From Tillandsia leiboldiana (lineage: Eukaryota > Streptophyta > Magnoliopsida > Poales > Bromeliaceae), in NCBI GenBank assembly GCA_029204045.2, contig CM055066.1, positions 44,282,342 to 44,346,341 of the forward strand: DNA of 64,000 nucleotides. Reading direction: 5' to 3'. Positions 10,165 to 23,140 of the stretch are shown here, piece by piece. A program made the position numbers and the translations under genes. How positions within the stretch are numbered: position 1 is the first letter of the stretch; every line of letters starts with the position of its first letter. Under the pieces are notes generated by a model. That model made no database searches and was not told the DNA's origin. It saw nothing but the letters and a program-made list of their open reading frames with translations.

Positions 10165-12250
10165 CCTATGCACACTAACACCAAACAAAGCTCAAGCTGC
10201 TCCACAGTCAACTCCGAGAACACACTATAGCCTCTGCAAGTTCTTCGACTAGCCCAAGTCCAAAATACCTCACCTAGCTCAAATCCACCGGGATGCCAGT
10301 AACTCAACTCCACCACCTTCTGTTCCATCCACGCCAACATTGGAAATAGGAAACCAAAAAAATTGGCATGAAGTCCGCAAAAACTTCAAAGCAGAAAAAC
10401 CCCAAAAATCCAAACTAAAATCACCCAAAAAATCTCAGCTCGAAACCTACTCAGAAGAAGAAGAAGAAGAATAAGAAGAACCACTCCAAAGCTCCGCTCG
10501 ATTGCTCCTACACACCGCGTGCGATCCGCTTCCCTCAGGTACAAAGCAACTACAAGCTCAAAGTAGGCTCCCAAGGTGCTGGCCAAGCAACTCTGTTGAT
10601 GTTGCTCCTGCTGCTGCTTGGCTTCTCCACAATGCCAGAAGAAGGAAGGAGAGGGTGAGGGAGAGATTTAGGGCTCTGCTACCAGGAAAAAAACTCTCAA
10701 AAGTCCCACAAGATGTCCTCTTATATAGAAAAATAGGTTCGAGTAAAATGGGTCTGCGGAACAGTGTCAAAACTAATCCGGATCCACGCAGTTGGAGATA
10801 TTTTCGAGCGCCCTAAACCCCATTCGGGCGCCCGGAACCCACGTCCGGAACAGGATCTGAAACAGCCCAAAAATAGTATCCAAAGCATAAGGATTCGGAT
10901 CGTCCGAAAGTACATTCCGGGCGTCTAGAACACTTGATTCGGGCACCCGAATTCCTAGAAACTCTAGTTTCACAAATCTCGTAAATCTGAGTATGCTTTC
11001 ACATCAATTTTGCACTAAAACGGCTCCTACTCAACCCGACCATCTCCAGTTGCATCAGTCAACTAGCTATACGCGCCCGCACGGCCACAAAGTACTAGAA
11101 CACTACACCTCGGCAATAATCAACAGACACCGCCTACACTGCCTACTGACCCAGGCATGACTCGTCTTACTGTCCAATCGATAAATATTGTATAGGTATC
11201 TAACTAGCTCTACAGCCATATACCTCTAAAATCACAGTGAGGAAAATAGTAAACATGCATAGTATAGTAGTTGTATACACATGGGCATCAATCAGCACCT
11301 CTACACACGTTGCTGCTGCTGCTACTACTATTATGTCAACTAGACATTGTCTTAAGCTCCTGTATGCTACAACTAGCAACAGGGTAATGATAGTACATAT
11401 AGAACCAATATCATGTGGTCGAATAATCAGGTAGTGAAACTCACTAACATGCTACTAGCACATCACATACATAAGCACCTCTATACTACTATGTCAAAAA
11501 TATCATATATAACACTATGTTAACGAGCATCAAACATGCTATTTCTACACAATAGACATAGATGTGAGCTCATCATCTTTGGCAACAAAAAACCCATCTA
11601 AGAAAGCTACCCAACACTACAGAAAAAGAAGAAGTGGAGTGGTAAACACCAAGTCCTGGCGAGCTCGCGCACGGGGTCTACACCAAGCTAATCATGAGCA
11701 AATTAGATCGCTCGGAATCATCCAAAAGCTTCTCCAAGTCCAACATCCTTCTCCCTAACTCTTTCTCTCTTTCTATGGTTCAAAGGATGAGCCCGAAGTG
11801 AAATGAAAAGAGAGAAAGGCCTTTGTGCACTAATAAAAGCATCCTCAGTCAAAAATCCCTTTCGGGCGACCAAAACCACATTCGGCCGTCCGAAACCACT
11901 GTGTGACTCAACTGCTCGCCGTACACAGCCAAACTGCTTTACTGACCAGCATTCAAACATAGATTCGGGCCCCCGAAAGTGAGCCCGAAACGTGGTAGCT
12001 ATAGTAAGAACCTCTAGGTATCTGTAATCACCGTCCGAATCCACCGAGCACTTTTCAAGACGTTTAAAACATCTTTCGAATGCCCAGAACTCAGTCTAAG
12101 CACACAGTGAGTTGATTTTCTGTTTCCGAGCTCGTTTTCACATTAATTTCATTCTAAAACGACTCCAATTCAATCCAACCATCTCCAAAGGTGCTGAATA
12201 ACACTGCAACCTTATCAATTTGCCAAAATCCAGTACAATACAGCTACATG
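10165..12250 (-). repeat. Unclassified LTR-like repeat with two diverged halves
   Basis: No protein-coding similarity is visible. Two segments about 1.15 kb apart resemble each other: about 10960-11060, and about 12110-12215 with TTTTCACATTAATTT and CATCTCC in matching positions. Both lie near palindromic words of the TTCGGGCGCCCGAA type (10820, 10940, 11865, 11965). On the minus strand a TATA-like CTATATAAGAGG sits at about 10718-10730. These features suggest promoter-bearing terminal repeats of an unrecognised retroelement. Orientation and family are inference. Confidence 0.35.
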
Positions 12251-13690
12251 AGCTAAAGTTCGAGTAAAAATTATTTTTCTTCGGTTATTTGTTTGTATAA
12301 ATATGAAACTGAAGTTGCTCTAATTTTACTATTTGTTTTATAAAACATGAATAACATAAGAACTAGTGATGTGAGAGATGAATTAATATTTAATTATTAT
12401 TATTTATTTTTTTTATAATTGACTTCGGTATGCAGTAGACCAAAGTCAATTACATTATTTTTAAAAGTTTTGAATTTCGACCAAAAGTGAAGTTACGTTA
12501 GAAGCAAATTAGTTGCCCAAAAATGGTTAAAAAAAAAGTATTTTTAAAAATAACTTTTACAAAAGTAACTTTTCAATTCGATTGTCTGGTTGGCTATAAA
12601 GTAAAATATGAAAAAGTATAGTTTTGCAATTTTGATTCTTTAATTACAGTTGAAGAACTGAAAATAAAAACAAAACTTAAACCCACAATTTAAATTAAAG
12701 ATTTTTATTTTTATTTATATTTAGAATTCAAAATTAGGATTTTAAATTTAAACTTTAATCTGAATTGAAATTATAATTAAAATTTAAAACATACAACTAA
12801 ATTTACAATTTGAATTTAAAGTTTTAGTTACAACTCATAACTAAATTTTAAATTCTAAAATAAAAGTTAAACATAAAAATTAGAGCATTAATTCAAATTT
12901 GAATTCATAATTTGAATTTATAATTTGAATCATTTCTTAATTTACTCGTTGATTTTAAATTCTGAATTCAAATATGAATTCACAATTTGAAATAAAATTA
13001 AAATTTGAGTTTAAATCACAATTCAAACTGAACATTTAAATACATAATTTGAATTCAAAGTTCAAAATGAAAGTAATTATTGAAATTAAATTTAAATAGC
13101 AAACTTAAATTTGAATTTGAATTTCAACTTAAAATTTTAAATTTTAAATTCGAGTTTCAATCAATAATTTGAATTTATAATTTGGAACAATTTGAATTCA
13201 AAGTTCAAGTTGAAGTTCTTAGCTAAAAATAATTTAATTTAAATTTAAATTTAAATACTAGAATTCAAATTTAAATAAAATAAATTTTTAAAAATTAAAA
13301 TTTAGATATAAATACATAAATTTGAATTTAAAAATTTTATATTGAACTTAAATTTACAAATAAAATTGAGAATGTGAAATTAAATTCTTGATTTTAATTC
13401 AAATTTAAAGTGAAATTCAACTTTAATATTAAATTCAAAAATTAAAGTTAAAGACCAAATATAACCTTTCAATTAAGCTCTCTAATTTCAATGACCTCAA
13501 AATATTTTGAGCTAAAGTTAAAAAGTAAAATTTAGTTATAACTTACTTGATCAATCCACTTTACTTTTGTAAACTGACTTTTATATTCATTTCCACAAAC
13601 TAAATAACAAATAAAATATCACTTTCTAAAAGTGCCACATTCGATGCTTCATTTTCAGCCAACCAAATATACCCCGTGTCCTAAACTAAA
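12251..13690. other. AT-rich low-complexity stretch
   Basis: Extremely AT-rich sequence in which AATTTGAATT, GAATTCAAA and AAATTTAAATT recur dozens of times on both strands, giving many short palindromes. A word like TTTGGTTGGCT appears at each end in opposite orientation (about 12585 and 13665), so it may be one foldback element or a matrix-attachment-like region. No gene is seen. Confidence 0.4.
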
Positions 13691-13720
13691 CAACGAAATT
13701 GAGTATTTATGACCAACAAC

Positions 13721-13825
13721 TTTTTTTTTTGAGAGAGAGAAAAAGGTAGCACGCTACCAGCTTCATTAAAAGGAAAATTAAACTAGACTACAAGAGTGAG
13801 ACAGCGTGGTCTCTTAAAGAAAACG

Positions 13826-13856
<31 letters not shown>

Positions 13857-14158
13857 CATTAGATTCATCTACCGGACTCATCCCAACTCCTCCCATTGCT
13901 TCACCTCTCTCCTGACCCAGCTAACAGCAAATATGGGATCGGTGTTAACACGTTGGAAGATAATTTTGTTTCTAATTGCCCAGAGCACCCACCAATTTGC
14001 TGATAAGTAAGACAGAATCTTATTCCCAACCGAAGACCCCTCGCTTATCGTCCGTCCCTCCCAAACGCCCCGAACGTCAGTACCTAAGTTCTCGATCCAA
14101 ATGGCCCTAACTCCCGTCTCAATCACGAATCGTGAGTAGACACATCTTGTGAACAAAT
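13721..14158 (-). pseudogene. L1-type LINE ORF2, C-terminal end and 3' tail
   Basis: The run of ten T at 13721-13730 is the poly(A) tail of a minus-strand LINE, followed upstream by its 3' untranslated region (containing a second A-rich run at about 13829-13856). The coding part ends at a TGA at 13878. It includes WWVLWAIRNKIIFQ, typical of the region after the zf-RVT domain of plant L1 ORF2. It continues, after removal of a solo LTR, in 17164-17664. The clean 5-bp caaat duplication at 14154-14158 and 17164-17168 proves the interruption. Confidence 0.85.
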
Positions 14159-16428
14159 TGTCACGCCCCGGAACCCGGGCTCGCCAACAGATCCGCCGTG
14201 CACACAGGATTTCCCGAGTACACGAAGCGCTGGTAACCTGCTCCGATATAATATGAACAATAAAAGAGCATAATACAGAGCTGAAGTAGAAGAACCACAT
14301 AGTATCTCAGACTGGAACTACAAATAAAGCTGTAATAAGTACAATAATCTCCCAGCTCACCAAAATAGTACAACCAGCTGGCGAAAGCCAGACCTAAAAG
14401 AGGAATACCACAGTCTGAGTAAAGGGTGCAGCATTTATCTAACAGCTCTCAGGCTCCCAGGAGATCTATCTATTCAGCGATCCCCTTACCTCGATCAGCT
14501 GCCGATGGCCTAGCAGCTCCCGCAGACGACTCTGCAAAATAAAGGAGAAGGAAGAAACAGAAAATAACAATGGGGGTGAGAACTACCAGATAAACCAGTA
14601 GCCTCCCCTAGTAGGTAAAACCTCAACTCTGACGCACCCACTAGGACTACTAGAGGCAAAGGAAAAAAGATGAAGTGGTAAGGTACATAAGGTACTGAAA
14701 TAGGGAACTACCACTACTAGCATGCCTCTAAATGCAGTGCCAAAAAGGAATGACTGTATGAATGCATCAGGAAACAGTGTCTGACCAAATAACCCAATCT
14801 AGTACCATCAGTAAAACTGATATTGCCTGCTTAGCGGAATCTGCACACATGGCTCGAAACCGCGGGATCGGCTCGCACGGCTCGCATCCCAAAATAAGTA
14901 TGAGACCGGCACACACGGCTGGGTCCAAAAAGCCTACCTCCGGAGTGGCACTCGAGGGGAGCGACCCACACGAGTAAAGTATCTCTATATCAAGCATCTC
15001 TGTAACCAATGTCTCACAATAGCAGGACTGGATCATGACTATGATCAAAGTGGGAAAACTCCATCCACTGATGCAATAGTACTCAATAAGTGGGAAACTC
15101 CATCCACTAGCAAAAAGCCCGATCCCCAATCTGATGCAAAAATAAACCAGACTCAACCCCAATCTGATGCAAGGACAAACATCCGGTCGACCGCATACTG
15201 TCCGCGGTCACCGCAATACCCCACCAGTCCACAATCTAGTACAATCTCGACCACACTATCCCAAACCCCTGCTCATACTCGAGCAACAAGCATCTGAATG
15301 CAAAGGAGAGCAATAAAACATGTCAAGTCCCAATATGATAGTGTAGCAATAAATAGGGGCTAACTAGATGCCCAAGCAAGCATGCAATTGCGCTATTTAA
15401 AAGCTGTAAAAAGGCGTCAAATATTTATTTTAAAAAGATTGATTTACTGTACTGATATAAAAATTATTTGCATGCGAGATTATAGCCTTTGTCCTAATCA
15501 CAGTGTCCCAAGATAAGTTATCATATAATCTGTGGGGTCATATTAAATTTTAGGAGAGTTCGTCCCAGCGGTTCTCATCAATTGTCATATTAGTTCGTCC
15601 CAATGGTTCTCATCAATTATCATATTAGTTCGTCCCAATGGTTCTCATCAATTGTCATATTAGTTCGTCCCAACGGTTCTTATCAATATTTTAGGGGAAT
15701 TCTAATAATCCCAGTGAGCTTGTCAAAAATGAGGTAAGCAACAACCGCCCACCTCGAACAGCTCAAATCACACCCAGATAGTCTCCTGGCTGTCCACAGT
15801 CCCCTAAAACTGATGTCTGCCGAAATCGGTGCTCTACAGCAACACACATTGCACAGGGTGTAACTATATTATTCATAAAAATACAGCTTTTGCTGTTTTT
15901 CCAATAGCACGAAAAGAGAGGAGTTTTTCACCTCTGTACAGTGCTCAGAAAAATCCAGAAAAATTGCGGTTGCGTTCCTTGCGACGAGTAGATCGAAATC
16001 GACTCTTTAAACGCCTCGATCTGATGATCCTACGCCAAGATAAAAATCGGAGAAATCGATGCTGTCTAGAAATTTCCACAGCAAAAAGGGGGGTCAAAGA
16101 GGCCTCGGGAATCGTGCCAAAAGTACGAAATGGAGCGAAGTGATCAACACGAAAATCGAAGCCTTACCTCTTAGGAACGCGCTGCCGCAAAAATTGTTCA
16201 AAAATTCCTCCTGGTTAGTCCACAGGGATTTTTCGACTGAACTGCGACGGGAAATGGGCCGAAAAAGAAAATCGTCGCAGATAACTCACTATCGGTAACT
16301 CCAAAAATTCTGAAATTTTTAGGAGAGAGAGAGAAGAGAGAGAGAAAGAATTTTCCTAGAGGGCCCAACCTCTGTTTCTCTCTCTACGGCTCGAAAACCG
16401 AGGTAAGAAATGGTGGGAGTGAGGGATT

Positions 16429-16437
16429 CTATTTATA
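16429..16437 (-). promoter_or_regulatory. TATA box of solo LTR
   Basis: TATAAATAG on the minus strand, about 730 bp into the LTR, at the same relative place as in related LTRs. The four CCAAT-N9-CCACG modules lie 60-260 bp upstream. Confidence 0.7.
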
Positions 16438-16495
16438 ATGAGCCAAGGGAATCTTCCACACCAGATCCGGGCAGAACAGGAAACACCAAAATGGA

Positions 16496-16695
16496 CCAAC
16501 CAGGACGCGCCACGTTTCCACAAAACAGGAAACAGCCTGTGCAAGGGCCAATCAGAATCCGCCACGTGGCCACATGGTGCACATGCCAGGTCCCCGCGCC
16601 GGGTCTTCCGGAAAATGTCGGCCAATCAGGGCGTGCCACGTGTCACCAATCCCGTTGCCGTCTAGAAGCCGGCCAGCCAATCAGGAGCTGCCACG
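16496..16695 (-). promoter_or_regulatory. Array of four ERSE-like modules (CCAAT-N9-CCACG)
   Basis: On the plus strand, CCAAT or CCAAC and CCACG are separated by exactly nine bases at 16496-16514 (CCAAC), 16548-16566, 16622-16640 and 16677-16695. In three of the four, CCACG is part of a CACGTG palindrome. CCAAT-N9-CCACG is the established ERSE-I consensus bound by NF-Y together with bZIP factors of the unfolded protein response. The match is seen directly; activity is inference. Confidence 0.75.
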
Positions 16696-17163
16696 TGGCA
16701 GGGGAATCTTCGGTGCTCCCGGTGCACGCCAGGCCATGGACCGCGCTCCCGCGTGCCTGCCCGCGCCTGCCCGCGCTGCCCGCGCCGCGCGCCGCTGCGC
16801 TCTGCCGCGCTCCGCCGTGCTCCGCCGCTGCGCCGCCTCCCGCCGGTTCCGCCGGCCTCCTGAACAGTAACTCCGGCCGGCCGGAGTTACTGTTCCGGTG
16901 AACAGTAAAATTTGGCGAAAAAATAAAGTAAATATACCATTTTGACCATTTTCGCGCGCTGAGTCCAAATCCGCCATCCGTTTCGCCAAATTCTCATCCG
17001 AAATTTTGCCGAAAACCCCCGAAAAAGCCCACTTGCTCCGTTTTTCATGCTGGATCCATTTTAAAAATCCGTTTTCGACACTACTAGCTCCGATACACTG
17101 TGTGAGCTTCATGTAGTCACTGTAATCACTGCAACAGTCTCTATAGAAGTCCGGATCATCACA

Positions 17164-17664
17164 CAAATGGTCTACCGTCTTATCTTCAATACCACATAGA
17201 ACGCAGAGATTGTTTCCCGTCCAGCGTTTTTTTGACGAGGTTATCTGCCGTTGGAAGCCGTTTTTTAAGAGTGAGCCAAACAAAGATCTTCACTTTAGAT
17301 GGCATACGAAGTTTCCATATAGAAAAGGCGGTAAAGTCCCGTTTTCCCCCGTCGCTCAGAACCGAGTACGTAGGCTTGACAATAAAAACACCCCTTTTCG
17401 TGCCATCTCCATACCACGACGTCAATCCCATTCCCAAGCGTGACGCCCCCCAAGAGGTCCTTAAGTTGAAGCATGCGATCCCTACCTAGCTGCCCCCCAA
17501 GTACTACGCCTCTTAAAATTTTTTGCCATCTCCACCTATTGTGGTTGAAGCAGTCGCTCATTCTAATAGCCTTCCTAACCACTCTGTTAAACAACTCAGG
17601 GAACCGGGATTGCAAGGCCACCTCGCCACACCATCTGTTAGTCCAGAAATTGATAAGTCCACCG
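17164..17664 (-). pseudogene. LINE ORF2 piece: post-RT and zf-RVT domain
   Basis: On the minus strand, reading from 17664, the translation contains FWTNRWCGEVALQSRFPELF, then a segment with WRWHEKG, and then the zf-RVT hallmark IWKLRMPSKVKIFVWL...CVLCG...TVDHL. Frameshifts split it into at least two frames. It is bounded by the target duplications of two LTR insertions (caccg at 17660-17664 on the right, caaat on the left) and joins the pieces at 24596-25872 and 13721-14158. Confidence 0.85.
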
Positions 17665-18167
17665 TGTCACGCCCCGGAATCACCAATTTGGATAGTTCAG
17701 ACACGCCAACAGACCCGCCAATCGAACATAACCTCTCTATATCCGAAAGGAACAGTAACAACCATCTCAAATCAAAACAAGTGTATGATGAGACAAAATA
17801 TCAGAGTATAAGAACTATCAACTAAAAACTTTCATTCATTAAACAACAAATTTAATATGTAAATGAAAGCAAATAACACGAGTGAACCACGATATAAAAT
17901 TAATTACACTTTTCCGTCAAATGAATTTAAAACAAATATTACAATGTTTACATCTTTTTCCTCACATACAGGGTTCACTCAAAATAATCCAAAAGGGGTA
18001 CTAACGACGCTAGACCTGCTAGGTCGCTAAACTGCTGGGCTTTTGCCCGTCCCGTGTCTCACCGGCACTGCCTAGATCTGTAAAAATGGTCACCCAAGGG
18101 TATGAGAACTGCGAATAGTTCCCAGTGGATTCAACCACCGAGAAAATATGTTCTACACCACTTGATC

Positions 18168-21100
18168 TGTCACGCCCCGGGTGTAAACCAGAACCCGGGC
18201 CCGTCTACAGATCCGCCGTGCATGCGGTATTTTCCACATACACGAAGCGTCGGTAACCTGCTCAGATATAAGAAATAATAATAACAGAGCATAATAATCA
18301 GAGCTAAACTAAAACTACTGTATCTCAGACAGAAGCTGGAAGTAAAAGAGTACAACAGTGAAATAAAATACAGATGTCTCTCCCAGCTCACCAGTAAAAA
18401 TACAAACAGCTGGCAGAAGCCAGACCCAAAAAGAAAATAAATAAAAGCTGTCTGAGAAGATCAGGTACCCAAAATCTCCAGCTACAACCCTCAGGTGGCT
18501 CTCTACCTAGTCCGCAATCCGCTTGCCTCGATCAGTTGCTGACGGCCCAGCAACTCCCACGGAGGACTCTGCAAAACAAGGGGAAAGAAAGAAACAAGAA
18601 AAGACAATGGGGGTAAGTACTACTATAAACAGTAGTCTCCCCTAGTGGGTAAAGCCTCAGCTCAGATATGCCCAGCAGGTGATCAGAGGCAAAAGGGGAA
18701 AGGAGCAGAAATGGGGGTGCAGATAAATGAAGCAACTGATAAAATGCTAACCCTAATATGCCTCTACATGACCAACCAATAAGGATGGAGAAAGTGATGC
18801 ATCATAATCTAGAAGCCTGTCAAAATGACCCAATCTGTCCGCCAGTGAACACTGGCACTGCCTGCTCTGCTGTCGAACTCAAGAACCCAGCATGGTGCCC
18901 GGCGCTCTGCACCGTGGAAAGCCTACTCCGGAGTGGCACTCGAGGGGAGCGACCCACACGAGTAAAGTATCACTGTAACAAGCATCTCTGTAACCACTGT
19001 CTCATAATAGCAGGACTGGATCATGACTATGATCGAAGTGGGAAACTCCGTCCACTAAAGAAAGCCCGATCCCCAAAACACCCAATCTGATGCAATAGTA
19101 ACAACCCGGTCAACCACCCAAGATCCGTGGTCGCCGCAACACCCTGTCAAAAGCCCAACCTGTCCCAAATCCCTAATACCTGACTACACTGTCCAACATC
19201 CGCTTGAACCCGAGCGACTATGCCGCAAGTCTATCAATAATAGGAGAAGAAAAGAATAAATGCATGGTTTCTCCTAAGTCAAGTCCCAAAAGATAGTACA
19301 GCAGTAAAAGGTGACATAATTAAGTGACCCGTTTAATCATGCATTGTCTCAATATTTTGTCCATTTTCCAAGAATAATCAGTTTAAAGGATAAAGGCTAA
19401 GGTGACAGTCACATATGAACAATCATCCAATTTGCAGTCCTCAATTTATATTTTGCCCCTAAACATGCAGTCCAGAATAATTAAGCGATCAATTAAAGTA
19501 AACATGCTACCACAAATTCCACATGGATCCAATAACCATTAAATAATTTCCCTAAGGAATGCAAGACTGCCAATCAATAAGCTAGCATCAACAAAACAGG
19601 GGAATTCTGACATTCCTAGTGGGCATACCAAAGGAGAGGAGTACAACAACCACCCACCTGAAGTGCTAACAGTCCGGATCCGTACAGCTGAAAATACCAA
19701 AAACTCCAATCCTGTGCTCCAACAAGTTCAGCACACCCGTACTACTCCTGGTATAATACAAGGTCCACTAAATACACTAAGGCTCCCAATTATTGCTCTT
19801 ATAATCACATACAACATCGGATTCAAAACTGTTAAATTATCACCTGCAGAAAGTGCCCAGAAAATTCCAAGAAAAATATAACGGCGATCCTCGCGTCGAT
19901 AGCTTCGCAACGGTACCTTGCACGCCCAAATATGAGTTCGGTAAGTCAAGATATAAATTCGGGAAGAGGGTATCACAACAAAAATCTGTGCTAAAGACTG
20001 TGCACTGTTCACTGAGAAAACAGTAATTTTCACCTCGAAATAATCCCCCGGAAAATCCAAGAAAAATACGAGCGCGTTCCTTGCGATCCGTAGATGAAAA
20101 AGTTGTATAAGCTCGTTTCCGTCAGACGCTCGTACGCGAAGATATGGCCAAAATACCTCAGGACTGTCAAGGAAATCCATACCGAAAACGGGGTCAATGT
20201 TTGCCTCGGGATCCGTGCCAACACTTCGAAACGGGAAAGCACGACCAAAACGAAAGATGAAGTCCTATCTCTTAGGAGTCTGCCGGCGCAAGAATCACTG
20301 CAAAATGATCTCGGGGTAGCCCAGGGGAGCTAAAACACTGTCGCTGCGCCGAAGAAGAACCCAGGAATGCAACGTCGCGCCGCGCCGTAAAATGGGGAAC
20401 CTCGGGATTCGAGCCTCCTAAAATCCTAGAACTTGGCAGGAAGATCAAGGGTTAAGAGGTGAACAATTCTCCTTAAGTTGGCTCGGGCAGATGATGCTCG
20501 GTTTGAGAGAAAAGAGCCAAAGAAGGAGGCGCGGGCAGGTATTTATAGTGCTGGAGAAACAATTGCAAAAATACCCGTTATGTCCAGGTTTCGGGCGCCA
20601 GAAATTTTTCGGGCGGCTACAGTAATGGGCCCGGCCCATTACTGTTCAAGCCCGAAACGCTGCGGGCCGGCCACGTAGCCCACTACACTGGATTCCTGGG
20701 CCCCGCTGCACCCGGCGCACCTGCGCCAGCTAGTGGCGTCGCGCCACGTGGCCCCGGCACTCCGTGCACCGCGCACGTCGCACCGTGCACCGCGCACGTC
20801 GCGACTGCCCCGGCCGTACGGCCACCTGCCCCGGTCACCAACTCCACCGGTTGCGTGGACCGGGAGCACAACACCGAACCAATCACCTCATGCCACGTGT
20901 CCACCCGGTCTACCGTGCACCCGGGACCAAATTCCGTGGACCGCGTCTGCTGCACCGGCCAACCGAAAAGCGCCACGTGGCCCGCCCCCGGCGCACGACC
21001 TCCGCGGTGGACCGCGCTCCTGCCCGCGCCCTCAGCCGCCTGCCCGCGCCCTCAGCCGCCTGCCTGCGGCCGCTAAACGCCTGCCCGAGGCTGCGCCGCC

Positions 21101-21610
21101 GCCCGCCGACGCTGCCCGCCACCGCCGGCCGCCGCCGGCGATCGCCGGAGACACTGTTCCGGCGTGAACAGTAACCGCCAACTCAAAAACAGCAAGTAAA
21201 TAGCCCATCTTGACCGTTTTCGCGCGCTGATTCCAAAAACGGCATCCATTTTGCCAAAATCCACTTCCAAAATTTGTCGGAGGGTCCCGGAAAGGTAAAT
21301 TTAATCCATTTTTCGCGCCGGGTCACAATCTTGATTCCAATAAGCGCGCAAACCACTCTAACACCCCGAATGGGCTCCCAGATAGGCAGACAAGCTCCAA
21401 AACGACAGAAAACCAATTCCCAACCTCCGCTTTGGCCTAAAACCTCTCTAACATTCGGCAAAAACAGCCGCCGGCCAAACACAACAAGCCAAAGCTTCAC
21501 AGGGTCCATCTGTGGCATCCATTTGATGCGCTATGGGCCGAACACACCATCGACAGGTGTTTGCACAGAGAAAAAGCGGAAAAAGCTGTAAGGAGTTCAG
21601 GGGCCCTACA
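18168..21610 (-). repeat. Solo long LTR (3443 bp), target duplication tgatc
   Basis: The plus strand starts TGTCACGCCCCGG at 18168 and ends GGGCCCTACA at 21610, with tgatc at 18163-18167 and 21611-21615. It is closely related to 14159-17163 (shared words such as GATCCGCCGTGCA and CTCCCAGCTCACCA, and the cagcgcgcgaaaacggtc segment near the sense start). TATA (TATAAATA) lies on the minus strand at 20540-20547. It is inserted into the LTR at 17665-24595. No coding region. Confidence 0.85.
20879..20977 (-). promoter_or_regulatory. Two ERSE-like modules
   Basis: CCAAT-N9-CCACG at 20879-20897 and CCAAC-N9-CCACG at 20959-20977 (plus-strand reading), each ending in CACGTG. They lie 330-440 bp upstream of the minus-strand TATA at 20540-20547. 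A third CCACGTGG at 20744 lacks a CCAAT partner at the right spacing. Confidence 0.7.
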
Positions 21611-22889
21611 TGATCCAATAGAAGCAAAGATAGCAAGATATATACAAATAGAGAATGCGATAAATGCTAACTAGCATGCTGGAATAACCGCCACACTACT
21701 ATCATGCTCATATAATATGCCATTATGCCATGACTCGGCCACTATGCCGCTATAAGAGAGGCTCACATCTAACCCGGCCAACTTGGCCACTTTACTTTTT
21801 CTTTTAAATTCTTTAGCCACATTATGCTTCTTTTTAACCCTTTAGCCACTTTGCACTTTCAATCAGCTCTTTAGCCATTTTAAGCCTTCTCTTAGCTCTT
21901 TAGTCACTTCGCACTTTCCTTGCCTCTTTGGTCATTTCGCACTTTAATTGCAATTATTATATCATTCGGAAGTACCCCGCGCGACAAAGGGCACATGCCT
22001 AGGGAGACGGCTATCGCTCTCACACTCTCAAAATGCGAGTCTTAAATTCGAAGGTGTTACGTTTTTTTCCCTTGTTGCTTTTACCCATTACACTTTTCTT
22101 TAATTCTTTAGCCCTTTGAAGGAGTGTCTCGTCTGATGGGTCCCAACCCAAATAGTCATGCTACAATTAGACGGGCCTCAAAGTCAAGGGCGCTATTTGC
22201 ACTTTAATTATTCTTATCCACTTTACACTTGCTTTCAATTACTCGCCCCGTGAAGGAGTACCTCAACCACTTGGCGGGTCTTAAAGCCAAAGGTGCCGTT
22301 CACATTCCTTTAGTTACTCGGCCCTTTGGAAGTATCTCACCATATGAAAACTATCCAACGTAGTCGTGCTACCGTGGGTGAGTCTTTTAACCCAAAGGCG
22401 CCACTTGTCGTACCATTCGAATTACCTCGCGCGACAAGGGCACATGCCCGAGGAGACGGCTATCGCTCTCACACTCCCAAATACGAGTCTCAACATCCGA
22501 TGGTATCACTTAGTCCCATTCTCTTTCACTTTTAACTTCTTTTGCATTTTAGCTTTAGCCTCTCTCTTTCATCTTTTACTCTACATCATTGACTCAAGGA
22601 TAGTCATAATAGACTTTATCTTTTGTTTAGCCTTTACCTTTTCTTTCTCTTGTTTTTACCATAAGTTATTAACTCAAGGATAGTCATAATAGTCGTTGTC
22701 TTTTGTTTAGCCTTTGCCTTTTCTTTCTCTTGCTTTTACCCTAGGTTATTAACTCTAGATTAGCCATGATGTCTCTTGGACCATTTATTGGGTTGGAGTT
22801 ATTTTATTTACTCACTTATACTTATTCATCAACCCTATGCTTACACCTTAGGGTATCGCGATGTATCGAGGACACCAATTGTTCCAAAT

Positions 22890-23140
22890 TACCTTTGGCC
22901 TAGAGTTCATTAACTCTATATTTTTATTTCACACATTCTTGTTTCTTATTCAACCTTGAGTTCATTAACTCTATTTTGCATTACATCCATAACCTAGAGG
23001 TCATTGACTATATTGCATTTCATCATTAACCTAGAGTTCATTGACTCTATATTGCATTACATCATTTACCTAGAGTTCATTGACTCTATATTGCATTACA
23101 TCATTAACCTAGAGTTTATTGATTCTATGTTGAACACTCT
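22890..23140 (-). repeat. About 40-bp tandem repeat
   Basis: Five to six imperfect copies of a unit containing CTAGAGTTCATTGACTCTAT and GCATTACATCATT. GAGTTCATTGACTC within it is nearly palindromic. The array lies inside the LTR of 17665-24595. Confidence 0.7.

Larger units (their letters stand above)
14159..17163 (-). repeat. Solo long LTR (3005 bp), target duplication caaat
   Basis: The plus-strand sequence starts TGTCACGCCCCGG and ends ...TCACA. On the minus strand this reads TGTGATGATCCGG...GGGGCGTGACA, matching the termini of the other long LTRs. It is flanked by caaat at 14154-14158 and 17164-17168 and interrupts the LINE between TVDHL and the following FTRC. A TATA box and an ERSE-like array are listed separately. 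No gag or pol is present, so it is most simply a solo LTR. The family is probably Ty3/gypsy, inferred only from LTR length and termini. Confidence 0.85.
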
